A stretch of DNA of 33,917 bases from JASKKU01 sp964416905 (lineage in GTDB: Archaea; Nanobdellota; Nanobdellia; Woesearchaeales; JASKKU01), in contig CAYQFL010000007.1 of the NCBI GenBank assembly GCA_964416905.1, forward strand, positions 1-33,917, written 5' to 3'. Under the pieces are notes generated by a model. It did not search any database, had not been told where the DNA came from, and saw nothing but the letters and a program-made list of their open reading frames with translations. Positions 15,261 to 22,705 of the stretch are shown piece by piece (within the stretch, counting starts at the first letter, position 1; every line of letters starts with the position of its first letter). Made by a program: the position numbers and the translations under genes.

Positions 15261-15815
15261 TATAGCAATTATTGTCCTTACGATTCCAGACAATACTTGG
15301 AATCCGTCAAATGGCGGGATTGGTAGTAAATTAAAGAAGAACAGGAATATATTGATCTTAGCTGAGAACGCCCAGTAAACCCTTCTTTTTGGTTTATCAA
15401 TATCAATCATCTTCTTAGAAACAAACCAGACTATTAGGTTTGCTAATGGCCCAGCAAAAGCAATAATCGCACTTTGCCAAGGCAGTAATCTTCCAATTAT
15501 GCCCACATATCCTGGAGCAAAGATTACAAATGGAGAGCCTATTAATTTAAGCACTACACCCAAAAAAAGACCAAAACCTGAGATGTGAAAAGTAGCTGAG
15601 GCTCCAAAAGCCATCGCAGTAAACTTGTGCATTAGTTCATGAAATACAATGCCTGGAGCAACAACTAGCATTCCTTTAATAATAGAATTAAAATCAAAAT
15701 AAGGATTATATGTCCCTTCTAATAAAGAAAACTTCTTGAAGAAGTCAGAGAAAATCCAGCCAATAACGAAACTCATAATGAGTAGGTTGATTATTTCTAC
15801 GATTGTGATGATCAT
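15255..15815 (-). CDS. site-2 protease-type M50 metalloprotease
   Basis: A 186-residue intramembrane zinc protease of family M50 (S2P/SpoIVFB type), cutting substrates within or next to membranes. HELMH at residues 59-63 supplies two zinc His and the Glu base. NLLPIPPFDG near the C-terminus supplies the third ligand Asp in the N-x2-P-x-P-x2-DG motif. Four to five hydrophobic segments surround these, and no PDZ or CBS domain is fused. It is close to the minimal length for the family. TATA at 15839-15847 gives a leaderless start at 15815. It follows the Mrp-like gene by about 45 nt but has its own promoter. Confidence 0.9.
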   Translation of the reverse strand: MIITIVEIINLLIMSFVIGWIFSDFFKKFSLLEGTYNPYFDFNSIIKGMLVVAPGIVFHELMHKFTAMAFGASATFHISGFGLFLGVVLKLIGSPFVIFAPGYVGIIGRLLPWQSAIIAFAGPLANLIVWFVSKKMIDIDKPKRRVYWAFSAKINIFLFFFNLLPIPPFDGFQVLSGIVRTIIAII

Positions 15816-15838
15816 AGTGTCAAAGAAAATGAAATCAA

Positions 15839-15847
15839 TTTATAAAA
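15839..15847 (-). promoter_or_regulatory. TATA box of the M50 protease gene
   Basis: Minus-strand TTTTATAAA is centred 28 nt before the start codon at 15815. Confidence 0.6.
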
Positions 15848-15860
15848 GTTATTAAATTAT

Positions 15861-16634
15861 TTAATCCTCGTTGCTAATCTCCCTTGCAATAGAAATAAAC
15901 TCTTCCTTAGCTTTGATCTTAGATTCTTCGTTTTCTCTTATGATTTTCTCGCTTAATTTTATTGAACCTAGGTATTTTATGTTATGCTTCTTAGCTAGCT
16001 CTTTTACAGTATCCTGCCCAAAGATGCCTGACATGTTTTCAAGAATGCCTATAATCTCCATATTAGTCTTCTTGCAGAAATCAATTGTTTTCTCTGCATC
16101 TGCTAAAGATAACTTTTGTGGCATTGAAACTATTAAAGCGGAAACTTTTGATTTTAAATATTGGTTAATCAACTGTGAAAAAGAAATGGTTTCATCTCCT
16201 GTTCCCGGTGGAAAATCAACTATAAGATAATCTAAATTTCCCCATTTGACTTTGGTAAGAAATTCAGATATGAGCTTGTGTTTTAAGGGTCCTCTCCAGA
16301 TGACAGCATTTGACTTATCTTTTAATAGAAAATCTGTTGAAATTACTCTTAATGTAATATTATCCTGTTCGTTTTTGTATTCGTATGGCAAAATTAAATT
16401 ATTCTCGTCCATCATCAATTGCGCGTCTTTAATCCCAAGAAGCAGAGGCACATTTGGTCCATGGATATCTATATCTAAAATTCCTACAGAAAAACCAAGT
16501 TTTGCAAACGCTAGCGCAACATTAACCGCTATTGTGGTCTTGCCAACTCCACCTTTACCAGACAGGACTGCTATAACATTCTTTATTTTGTTCTCGCTTG
16601 TTTTGAGATTATTATTGTTTAATTTTAGTTCCAT
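15861..16634 (-). CDS. Mrp/NBP35-like P-loop ATPase lacking the CxxC motif
   Basis: A 257-residue deviant-Walker ATPase of the Mrp/ApbC/NBP35 group. The deviant P-loop GKGGVGKT is at 26-33, followed by DIDIHGPNVPLLLG and VDFPPGTGDETIS, all typical of Mrp iron-sulphur carriers. Classical members then have ENMS...CPHCG, whose cysteines bridge a 4Fe-4S cluster at the dimer interface. Here the sequence reads ENMSGIFGQDTVKELA, without them. The protein has only one cysteine (DFCKK). It may have lost cluster carriage or borrow ligands from a partner. A MinD-like ATPase is an alternative, but the HGPNVP and PPGTGD signatures favour Mrp. Start ATG 16634. Confidence 0.85.
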   Translation of the reverse strand: MELKLNNNNLKTSENKIKNVIAVLSGKGGVGKTTIAVNVALAFAKLGFSVGILDIDIHGPNVPLLLGIKDAQLMMDENNLILPYEYKNEQDNITLRVISTDFLLKDKSNAVIWRGPLKHKLISEFLTKVKWGNLDYLIVDFPPGTGDETISFSQLINQYLKSKVSALIVSMPQKLSLADAEKTIDFCKKTNMEIIGILENMSGIFGQDTVKELAKKHNIKYLGSIKLSEKIIRENEESKIKAKEEFISIAREISNED

Positions 16635-16751
16635 GATCTTTTAGAAAGATAGCTATGTTTTTATTTTTTGTGAATATGTGCTTTTTTTTAAAGGAAATGC
16701 TTTTAAATAAATTCCGTTTTTAAATATTGTCGAAAAAGAGGCTGTGTTTTT

Positions 16752-17627
16752 ATGAGCAAAGATTTTGTTTATGTGGATTCCAAGGATTTAATTGAAGAAT
16801 TTTATAAACATGCTAAATCAAAGACAATTATCGGCATAGACCTTGAAGCAGAGAATAATTATCACCATTATGGATATTATGTTTCCTTGATTCAGATTTC
16901 TGCAGGAGATAAAGCGTTCATTATTGATGCGATTAAACTTTCTGCTAAAGATTTGATTCCAGTTCTTAAAATTCTCACAGATGAAAATATCGAAAAAGTA
17001 TTTCATGATATAAACTTTGATTTTAGAATATTGAACTATCAGTATAAAACTCTCCCAAAAAACATTTTTGATACGAAAATCGCTGCAGAATTGTTAAATG
17101 AAGAGAAGGTTGGGCTAAAAGATTTACTTTATAAGTATTTTAATGTAATTAAACAGAAAAAGTTCCAGAAAGCTGATTGGTCCAAGAGACCTTTAGATAG
17201 AGAACTTTTAGAATATGCTGCAGGCGATGTTAAATTCTTAGTTGCTCTTAGAAATTTGTTAAAAAAACAACTTATTGAGAAAAAGTTATGGGAAAAAGCT
17301 AAAGAAAAATTTGCACAAGCAGAGAAAAAAGATTATTTTTTAAAGAAACAGAGTTATTTAGATGTAAGAGGTGTTGGCAATCTTTCAGAGTCTGAGCTCT
17401 CATTTTTCAAAGATCTGTTTGAACTTAGAGATAAATTAGCTAGAAAAGTTAACAGGCCACCTTTTTACATAATCTCAAACAAAAAAATGTTGGAAATCGT
17501 TAAAAATCCTCCGAAGAATCTTTCTGAATGGCAAATTATGAAAGGCGTGCATCCTATCGTGAGGAAAAAAGCTTATTATTTTCACAAGCTTTCAATAAAA
17601 CCCCGAGGCAAAAGCAACAGAGAGTAA
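16752..17627 (+). CDS. RNase D-like 3'-5' exonuclease with HRDC domain
   Basis: A 291-residue DEDD-superfamily exonuclease. Exo I GIDLEA gives D30 and E32, exo II lies in KVFHDINFDFRIL, and exo III YAAGDVKFL has the Y-x3-D arrangement of the DEDDy branch. The C-terminal ~80 residues (LFELRDKLARKVNRPPFYIISNKKMLEIVKNPP) form an HRDC nucleic-acid-binding domain as in bacterial RNase D. It probably trims tRNA or other stable RNA 3' ends. RNase D is mostly bacterial, so transfer is possible. It is somewhat shorter than E. coli Rnd, which has two HRDC domains. GAGG lies about 10 nt before the ATG. Confidence 0.88.
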   Translation: MSKDFVYVDSKDLIEEFYKHAKSKTIIGIDLEAENNYHHYGYYVSLIQISAGDKAFIIDAIKLSAKDLIPVLKILTDENIEKVFHDINFDFRILNYQYKTLPKNIFDTKIAAELLNEEKVGLKDLLYKYFNVIKQKKFQKADWSKRPLDRELLEYAAGDVKFLVALRNLLKKQLIEKKLWEKAKEKFAQAEKKDYFLKKQSYLDVRGVGNLSESELSFFKDLFELRDKLARKVNRPPFYIISNKKMLEIVKNPPKNLSEWQIMKGVHPIVRKKAYYFHKLSIKPRGKSNRE

Positions 17628-17658
17628 ATCTTTTCTTGCTTTAATGTGATGAGCAAAA

Positions 17659-17666
17659 TTTAAATA
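17659..17666 (+). promoter_or_regulatory. TATA box of the sequon-rich membrane protein gene
   Basis: TTTAAATA is centred 26-27 nt before the ATG at 17689. This selects that ATG over the TTG at 17671. Confidence 0.6.
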
Positions 17667-17688
17667 ATCCTTGCTTGTTTTTCAGATT

Positions 17689-18510
17689 ATGGATAAAAAG
17701 ATTTTACTTTATCAATTCTCCACGATTAGAGTTTCGTTCATTTTGATGTTCGTAATTCTATTAAGCATAAACTCGGTTTCTGCAAATTCTTTTACCAATT
17801 TAGATAATACAATTGCAGAATTAGATAGTGGCGATACAGTAAACATAACTTTAAAGCTGTATGAAGTATACAAAATTAAGCTTGAGAATCAGAGTTATAA
17901 CATTACTTTAAATTCAATCTTATTTGAGGAACCTTTTGATAAAGTAATGTTTACTTTTGGGGACTTCTATAATTTCATGTTAACGAAAGGTCCAACTGTG
18001 TCTTTGTCGATACCAATAAACTTGAGTACAGCATATTTTGTTTCATTTAAGTTATTGAACATAACTTCTCCGAAATTGATTGAACTAACAGTTTTCTTTG
18101 AAGAACGGGAAATCCCTCCAGAAGACATAATCCAGTGCAATGCGATTAATAACGAAACAGCTAATTCCAAGGAGAATTCCAGTCCTGAGAATATTGAACC
18201 TCAAATCGAGGATGCTAAAGAAGGTCAGGCTTTGGAATCAAAAATCCTGAAACAAATACTTGAGCTTAAATCCGTAGAAAATCTGTCAAACTTATCAAAT
18301 CAATCAAATAAAACAGATGAAAAAAACTTGACTTCTATTCAAGAGGTTAAAGAAACAGATAAAGATGATGAAATTTTCATAAACACCTCAAAGGATAAAG
18401 ATTCATCATTTCTCCCAAATATCTCAGATACTAACTCCTGGCTTTTAGCTGTTATTCTTACAATCATATTCTTCTTTTTAACATTAAGAATTATACTCAA
18501 AAAGAGGTGA
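17689..18510 (+). CDS. exported membrane-anchored sequon-rich protein
   Basis: A 273-residue protein with no recognised family. The N-terminal signal peptide (hydrophobic VSFILMFVILLSINSVSANS, ending in a plausible A-x-A/S cleavage site) is followed by a ~110-residue beta-rich ectodomain. Next comes a ~100-residue polar, Asn/Ser/Lys/Glu-rich stalk, then a C-terminal helix (WLLAVILTIIFFFLTLRIIL) and KKR, giving an outside-facing type I topology. About a dozen N-x-S/T sequons (NITL twice, NLST, NETA, NSSP, NQSN, NLTS and others) suggest dense glycosylation. A leaderless start at 17689 is chosen from the TATA. Its TGA is part of the Shine-Dalgarno of the next gene, so the two are coupled. Confidence 0.7.
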   Translation: MDKKILLYQFSTIRVSFILMFVILLSINSVSANSFTNLDNTIAELDSGDTVNITLKLYEVYKIKLENQSYNITLNSILFEEPFDKVMFTFGDFYNFMLTKGPTVSLSIPINLSTAYFVSFKLLNITSPKLIELTVFFEEREIPPEDIIQCNAINNETANSKENSSPENIEPQIEDAKEGQALESKILKQILELKSVENLSNLSNQSNKTDEKNLTSIQEVKETDKDDEIFINTSKDKDSSFLPNISDTNSWLLAVILTIIFFFLTLRIILKKR

Positions 18511-18516
18511 ATGTTA

Positions 18517-18849
18517 ATGGATTTTGATGAGTATCAGGAAAAAGCTTTGGAAACAGACTTAAGAACAGCCATAAATGGAAACACTTTGCTTTATCCTGTC
18601 CTGGGACTTGCAGATGAAGTTGGTGAAGTAGTTGGAAAGTTTAAGAAACTTTATAGAGATAGAGCTGGAAACCTGGATGAAGAGTATAAGCAAGAGATTG
18701 TAAAAGAATTAGGCGATGTGATGTGGTATTTAGCAGTAATATGTGATAGGCTTGGTGTGAAAATGTCAGAAGTTGCTGAAAAGAATATTGAAAAATTGCA
18801 TTCTAGAAGAAAAAGAGGAGTTATAAAAGGTAATGGCGATAATCGCTAA
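18517..18849 (+). CDS. MazG-like nucleotide pyrophosphohydrolase
   Basis: A 110-residue all-alpha NTP pyrophosphatase of the MazG-like/dUTPase-2 superfamily, which hydrolyses noncanonical NTPs to NMP and PPi. The metal-binding helices show LADEVGEVVGKF (the ExxE pair) and KELGDVMWYLAVICDRL (ExxD). The length is that of the short single-domain form. GAGGTGA (18504-18510), which includes the upstream stop codon, lies 6 nt before the ATG at 18517. The ATG at 18511 would leave no spacing, so 18517 is preferred. It is operonic with the exported protein, an odd pairing functionally. Confidence 0.85.
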   Translation: MDFDEYQEKALETDLRTAINGNTLLYPVLGLADEVGEVVGKFKKLYRDRAGNLDEEYKQEIVKELGDVMWYLAVICDRLGVKMSEVAEKNIEKLHSRRKRGVIKGNGDNR

Positions 18850-18903
18850 TTACTAAACCTAAGTTGTGTTATATTTCTGTTTTTAAAATCACAAGTTCAA
18901 AAG

Positions 18904-18913
18904 TTTTTAAAAG
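18904..18913 (+). promoter_or_regulatory. TATA box of the four-helix membrane protein gene
   Basis: TTTTTAAAAG is centred 28-29 nt before the ATG at 18937. Confidence 0.55.
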
Positions 18914-18936
18914 AGCTCCCATTAAATCTTTTCATT

Positions 18937-19431
18937 ATGAGGTATATCACAAAGCTTTTTCAAAGTGATTATTGTAAGTTCGCTTTCCTATTGTTTATTG
19001 TTTTAAGCTACTTTTTGGTGCCAAGACACGTTTTTTACGGCTGGTATCAGGTTTTGGCAATTATTTTTATGCTATCTTTTTCTTTGGTTATGACCTGCAT
19101 TGTTAGAAACATCAAAGAGGAAATTGTTTTAGCCAGAACTTATAAGAGCTCAATTCTCGGAGTTCTGGCAACGGCTTTAGGGTTATCAGCTTTACAGGTT
19201 TGCGGTGCTGGCGCTCCAGTTTGTGGAGCTTCTTTAGGCATAGGAGTTTTATCCTCAATCACTCCAACATTTTTCATGAATTTTCTGGAGAAGTATTCTG
19301 TGTTGATGCTATTAATAGCAATCTCCTTTCAATTTTTAACCCTTTATTTTATGAACTGTTTTAAAGACCAAGATATTAAAGAAAAAAGAATTAGCAATCG
19401 AAAACAATTCTTGCTTTATAAACCAGAGTAA
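18937..19431 (+). CDS. four-helix membrane protein with CxAGAPVC motif
   Basis: A 164-residue membrane protein of unknown function with four hydrophobic helices, around residues 15-28, 35-55, 70-105 and 120-145. The third region carries LGLSALQVCGAGAPVCGASLGIGVLSSI, two cysteines in a small-residue-rich kinked helix. This recalls membrane proteins of other archaea that I have seen only as hypotheticals. The Cys pair could bind metal or undergo redox chemistry, which is inference. The start follows a TATA box. It is transcribed alone, with a basic soluble tail (KEKRISNRKQ). Confidence 0.7.
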   Translation: MRYITKLFQSDYCKFAFLLFIVLSYFLVPRHVFYGWYQVLAIIFMLSFSLVMTCIVRNIKEEIVLARTYKSSILGVLATALGLSALQVCGAGAPVCGASLGIGVLSSITPTFFMNFLEKYSVLMLLIAISFQFLTLYFMNCFKDQDIKEKRISNRKQFLLYKPE

Positions 19432-19462
19432 AACACGTCTTTTAAAAACCACAAAAGTTATT

Positions 19463-19478
19463 GTTACTAATCAGTAAC
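19463..19478. repeat. inverted repeat upstream of the PRTase-like gene
   Basis: GTTACT (19463-19468) and AGTAAC (19473-19478) are perfect 6-bp arms with a 4-nt spacer. They end 6 nt before the TATA box at 19485, where archaeal activators or repressors bind. This is a candidate operator. Confidence 0.45.
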
Positions 19479-19484
19479 GAAAGA

Positions 19485-19492
19485 TTTATATA
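19485..19492 (+). promoter_or_regulatory. TATA box of the PRTase-like gene
   Basis: TTTATATA is centred 26 nt before the ATG at 19515 and lies inside the coding sequence of the longer TTG-initiated reading. Confidence 0.65.
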
Positions 19493-19514
19493 TTTTAATA
19501 CTTTATTCATTTTC

Positions 19515-20297
19515 ATGGCTGATAAAAACATAGATAAATCTCTAATAGAGGATTTTATATCAGGCTTATACAAAGTAAATGATTTTATCACTGAATTTGA
19601 CCCTGATATTGTCATATTCCCAATAAGAGGCGCTGTTCCTATAAATGATATGCTGAGGATCATTGATCGGAACAACATCTTGTCTAGGGACACAGAGTAT
19701 TTATATAGCTCTAGTTCTGTTTACCGGGTTAATGACGTAATAAGGGATTCATTCAAAAACCTGCTTAAAGAATACCATCTTCCTGGTGAAAAAATCAAGA
19801 TTTTAACAATAGATGAAGTTGTCTCTGGACATTCCCTTGCAAGGGAAGCAAAATATATCCGTATGGGTCTTTTAGATTACATTAATAGTAATCCTTATCT
19901 CTCTGAAAAGAACCTTGAAGACATTGTCTTGAAAAGTGTTGCTATCGTTGATACAAGATATCAAAAACAGGGAAAACCTCTCCAGAAAGGATACTTAAAG
20001 ATGCTCAAACAAGATTTAGTTTATGAAGTGCCTGTAAGGGAAAATATTGTTATGGACAAACCTCAATACTGTCCTGTTAAGATGAAGAGGAAGGATTTAC
20101 ACACTTATTATCCTGAGATGGAACGTTTTGAAGTTTCTATAGATTACCTAAATCTATTGAGATATGTTGCTTCGGTTGTAGGTGAAAACCTAAAGCTGGT
20201 ACCTCTCCAAAATCCTGAGGCGGTTCATTCTTCAGAAAGATTCGTGCCTGAAAAATACAAATCTAAGAGTTTTGATCACAAATTGAATGTTGTTTAA
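19515..20297 (+). CDS. phosphoribosyltransferase-like protein
   Basis: A 260-residue protein that I read as a divergent type I phosphoribosyltransferase fold. The early phrase EFDPDIVIFPIRGAVPINDML resembles the pyrophosphate-loop strand of PRTases. KIKILTIDEVVSGHSLAREAKYI resembles the PRPP-binding strand and loop (hydrophobics, acidic pair, then small residues), with an E/V replacing the usual second acid. A long C-terminal extension (about residues 140-260) has no match I know. The role is unknown; regulation or a nucleotide-related modification are both possible. The start is set by TATA spacing, and an inverted repeat upstream suggests regulation. Confidence 0.6.
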   Translation: MADKNIDKSLIEDFISGLYKVNDFITEFDPDIVIFPIRGAVPINDMLRIIDRNNILSRDTEYLYSSSSVYRVNDVIRDSFKNLLKEYHLPGEKIKILTIDEVVSGHSLAREAKYIRMGLLDYINSNPYLSEKNLEDIVLKSVAIVDTRYQKQGKPLQKGYLKMLKQDLVYEVPVRENIVMDKPQYCPVKMKRKDLHTYYPEMERFEVSIDYLNLLRYVASVVGENLKLVPLQNPEAVHSSERFVPEKYKSKSFDHKLNVV

Positions 20298-20323
20298 TTG
20301 AAGTACATCTTTTTTTTGAAAAA

Positions 20324-20331
20324 ATTTAAAA
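20324..20331 (+). promoter_or_regulatory. TATA box of the GT-C/TPR gene
   Basis: ATTTAAAA is centred 28-29 nt before the ATG at 20356. Confidence 0.5.
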
Positions 20332-20355
20332 CTTGTTAAGGTTAAATTTAATCTA

Positions 20356-21972
20356 ATGTTCTTAAAAAACATTGTTTGGTCTGAGTCCTTAAGAAAGTAC
20401 TTACCTTGCTTTGTAATTGTTTTAGCTGTCCTTATAGCATATTTCAACGTATATTCTAACTCTTTTCTATGGGATGATGAATTTTTGATAGTAAAGAACA
20501 GGTTCATACGTTCTTTTGAGTACCTTCCACAAATATTTACTTTACCGAGTGGAGCTGGAGCAAACAGGATAGACAATTTTTATAGGCCTATACAGATATT
20601 TTCTTATTTAATCATTTACAAGCTTTTTGGGTTAAGCAATTTTGCTTTTCATTTTTTAAATGTGTTTTTGCACGTTTTAAATGCGATTATCTTATATGTT
20701 ATTTTAAAGAAACTATTTAACAACAGGGTTGCATTTTTAACCGCTTTATTCTGGGCGATTCATCCTGTTCATACAGAGGCAATAACTTATATGAGCGGCA
20801 CAGCTGATCCCTTGAGCTTTTTATTCATGCTTATTGCTTTCTTAAATTATCTCTCTTTTAAAGAGAAATCTTCAATTAAACACCTAATCATTTCAGTCAT
20901 TTTCTTCACATTAGCTTTAATGTCCAAAGAAACAGCTATAATTTTCCCCTTAGTTTTGTTGCTTTATGAAAAATTCATCTTACTAAAGAAACAAAAGCGG
21001 ATTAAGTTTTCAAGTATGATTCGCTCATTTCTTTTTACGACCCCTTTATTTTTCGTTTCAGCGATTTATTTTATACTAAGATTAACAGTGCTAAATTTCG
21101 GGAATACTTTAAACCTCTATTCTACTGAGAACATATATACTCAACATTTATCATATAGACTTTATACCTTTATAGCAACCTTGCCTCATTACTTCTCCTT
21201 TATATTTTATCCAGTTCATCTTCATATGGAACGCAGCTTTCCTATCTTTATTTCAATATTATCAAAAGAGGTCCTTGTCCCTTTAATCGTGATAATTGCT
21301 GTAGTTTTAACATTATTTTTTGCTTTATTTAAAAATCATAAACAAGAAAATAACCCTTTTTATTTAGGCATACTCTTTGGCATTCTTTGGTTTTTCATCT
21401 TTATGATCCCTTTTTCAGGCATAATTCCAGCAAATTCAATTATTTTGGAGCATTGGCTTTATGTGCCTTCCATTGGTATTTTTCTCATTCTTGCTTTGTT
21501 TTTAGAAAAGCTGTTTTATAGAATACTAGATAAAAAATTACTTTATCTCCTTATCTTTGCAATAGCTTGTATTTTAGTAATACTAACAATAAACCAAAAT
21601 GCTTTGTGGAAAGATCCTATTGTTTTCTATAATAATATCTTAAAATATGAGGAAGGAACAGCAAGAGTACATAATAATCTAGCAATGGCTTATGCAGATT
21701 TAGGAAGGTTAGATTTAGCTGAAGAACATTATCTTAAAGCCATAAATATTAGTGACAGCTATGCGGAAACACATTACAACTTAGCTAGGCTTTATCTTCA
21801 GCAAAATAAAACTAGGGATGCAATTATACACTTGGAGAGAAGCATTGAGATAAACCCTAGTTTTTTCTATTCTTATTATTTGCTCTCTCAGATATATGCC
21901 TCGCTTGGCTTAACAGAATTATCAAACGAATACTTAAAAAAAGCCCAGAGCCTTGAATTTTATTGCGGATAG
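20356..21972 (+). CDS. TMTC-like membrane glycosyltransferase with TPR repeats
   Basis: A 538-residue polytopic membrane protein. The N-terminal ~420 residues have 10 or so helices of GT-C type. WDDEFLIVKNRFIRS after helix 1 supplies the acidic motif of lipid-sugar-dependent transferases, and NFYRPIQIFSYLIIYKLFG and AIHPVHTEAITYMSGTADPLS match TMTC/DUF1736-like proteins. The C-terminal ~100 residues are three TPR units (RVHNNLAMAYADLGRLDLAEEHYLKA, ETHYNLARLYLQQNKTRDAIIHLERS and one more). TMTC proteins O-mannosylate exported proteins in animals; an analogous surface-protein glycosylation role is inferred. The 3' end overlaps the convergent GT2 gene by 13 nt. Confidence 0.85.
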   Translation: MFLKNIVWSESLRKYLPCFVIVLAVLIAYFNVYSNSFLWDDEFLIVKNRFIRSFEYLPQIFTLPSGAGANRIDNFYRPIQIFSYLIIYKLFGLSNFAFHFLNVFLHVLNAIILYVILKKLFNNRVAFLTALFWAIHPVHTEAITYMSGTADPLSFLFMLIAFLNYLSFKEKSSIKHLIISVIFFTLALMSKETAIIFPLVLLLYEKFILLKKQKRIKFSSMIRSFLFTTPLFFVSAIYFILRLTVLNFGNTLNLYSTENIYTQHLSYRLYTFIATLPHYFSFIFYPVHLHMERSFPIFISILSKEVLVPLIVIIAVVLTLFFALFKNHKQENNPFYLGILFGILWFFIFMIPFSGIIPANSIILEHWLYVPSIGIFLILALFLEKLFYRILDKKLLYLLIFAIACILVILTINQNALWKDPIVFYNNILKYEEGTARVHNNLAMAYADLGRLDLAEEHYLKAINISDSYAETHYNLARLYLQQNKTRDAIIHLERSIEINPSFFYSYYLLSQIYASLGLTELSNEYLKKAQSLEFYCG

Positions 21973-22673
21973 TAGAATTTGTATCTAACTAGAGTTGAAA
22001 TTGCTTTTAATCCGTCAACATACTTGATTTTCTTACCTTCCTTTCGTGGATAATAAGTTATGGGGACTTCTTTTATTTGAAGACCTGACTTTAAAACCTT
22101 TGCAGTAACCTCTGGTTCCCATTCAAAACCATTACTTTCGATTTTTATCTTTCTAAAAATGCTGGAATCAAATGCTTTATAACATGTTGGCTCATCACTA
22201 AGTTTTACTCCGAAAAGAAAATTGGTTAAAATGGTTATAACCCTGCCTCCAAGGTAGAACAAAAGTCTTCCTTCCTTTATTATTCGTTTTCTTTGTTTTT
22301 TATCTAAGAACCTACTACCATACACAACTTTCTCTTTACCTGAAAGAATTGGCTTTACGCATTTAACAATATCTTTAGGGTCATATTCTAAGTCGCCATC
22401 TTGTATTATAATTACATCTCCTGTAGCATTTTTGATTCCAGTTCTTACAGCAGCGCCTTTGCCAAGATTTTTCTTGTGTTCAATGATTTTAATTCTATGA
22501 TTTGATTGGAAAGAGTTTAGAATATCTTGAGTATTATCAGTGCTTCCATCATTAACAATAATAATTTCTTTATCAAAATCTTCTGACTTTATGTCAAGAA
22601 CTTTGTTTATGACTTCTTTGATTGTTGATTCTTCATTGAATACAGGAATAATTATTGAGACCTTCTTCTTCAT
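21960..22673 (-). CDS. GT2-family glycosyltransferase, dolichyl-phosphate-sugar synthase-like
   Basis: A 237-residue GT-A glycosyltransferase with the DPM1/DPG-like pattern: VSIIIPVFNEESTIKEVINKV, IIIVNDGSTDNTQDIL, GKGAAVRTGIKNATGDVIIIQDGDLEYDPKDI (DxD-type metal site QDGDLEY) and VYGSRFLDKK. No C-terminal membrane helices, so it resembles soluble Dpm1-like enzymes that load a sugar onto a polyprenyl phosphate. That would make it a plausible donor producer for the convergent GT-C enzyme, although the two are not co-transcribed. I choose the ATG at 22673 over the GTG at 22685, because minus-strand TATA-like sequence (22691-22703) lies about 24 nt upstream of it. Confidence 0.87.
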   Translation of the reverse strand: MKKKVSIIIPVFNEESTIKEVINKVLDIKSEDFDKEIIIVNDGSTDNTQDILNSFQSNHRIKIIEHKKNLGKGAAVRTGIKNATGDVIIIQDGDLEYDPKDIVKCVKPILSGKEKVVYGSRFLDKKQRKRIIKEGRLLFYLGGRVITILTNFLFGVKLSDEPTCYKAFDSSIFRKIKIESNGFEWEPEVTAKVLKSGLQIKEVPITYYPRKEGKKIKYVDGLKAISTLVRYKFYYPQ

Positions 22674-22705
22674 AATTAAAAGCACACAAAAAATTAATTA
22701 AAAAC

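Noticed and set aside
12865..16634. NifX-fold protein plus Mrp-like ATPase as a nitrogen-fixation locus
   Set aside because: No nifHDK or nifB is present, the NifX-fold family occurs widely without nitrogenase, and the ATPase lacks cluster cysteines.
15861..16644. Plus-strand frames opposite the Mrp-like gene (15871-16230, 16246-16644)
   Set aside because: They are antisense to a gene with clear P-loop motifs, have no promoter or SD, and encode no recognisable domains. They are codon shadows.
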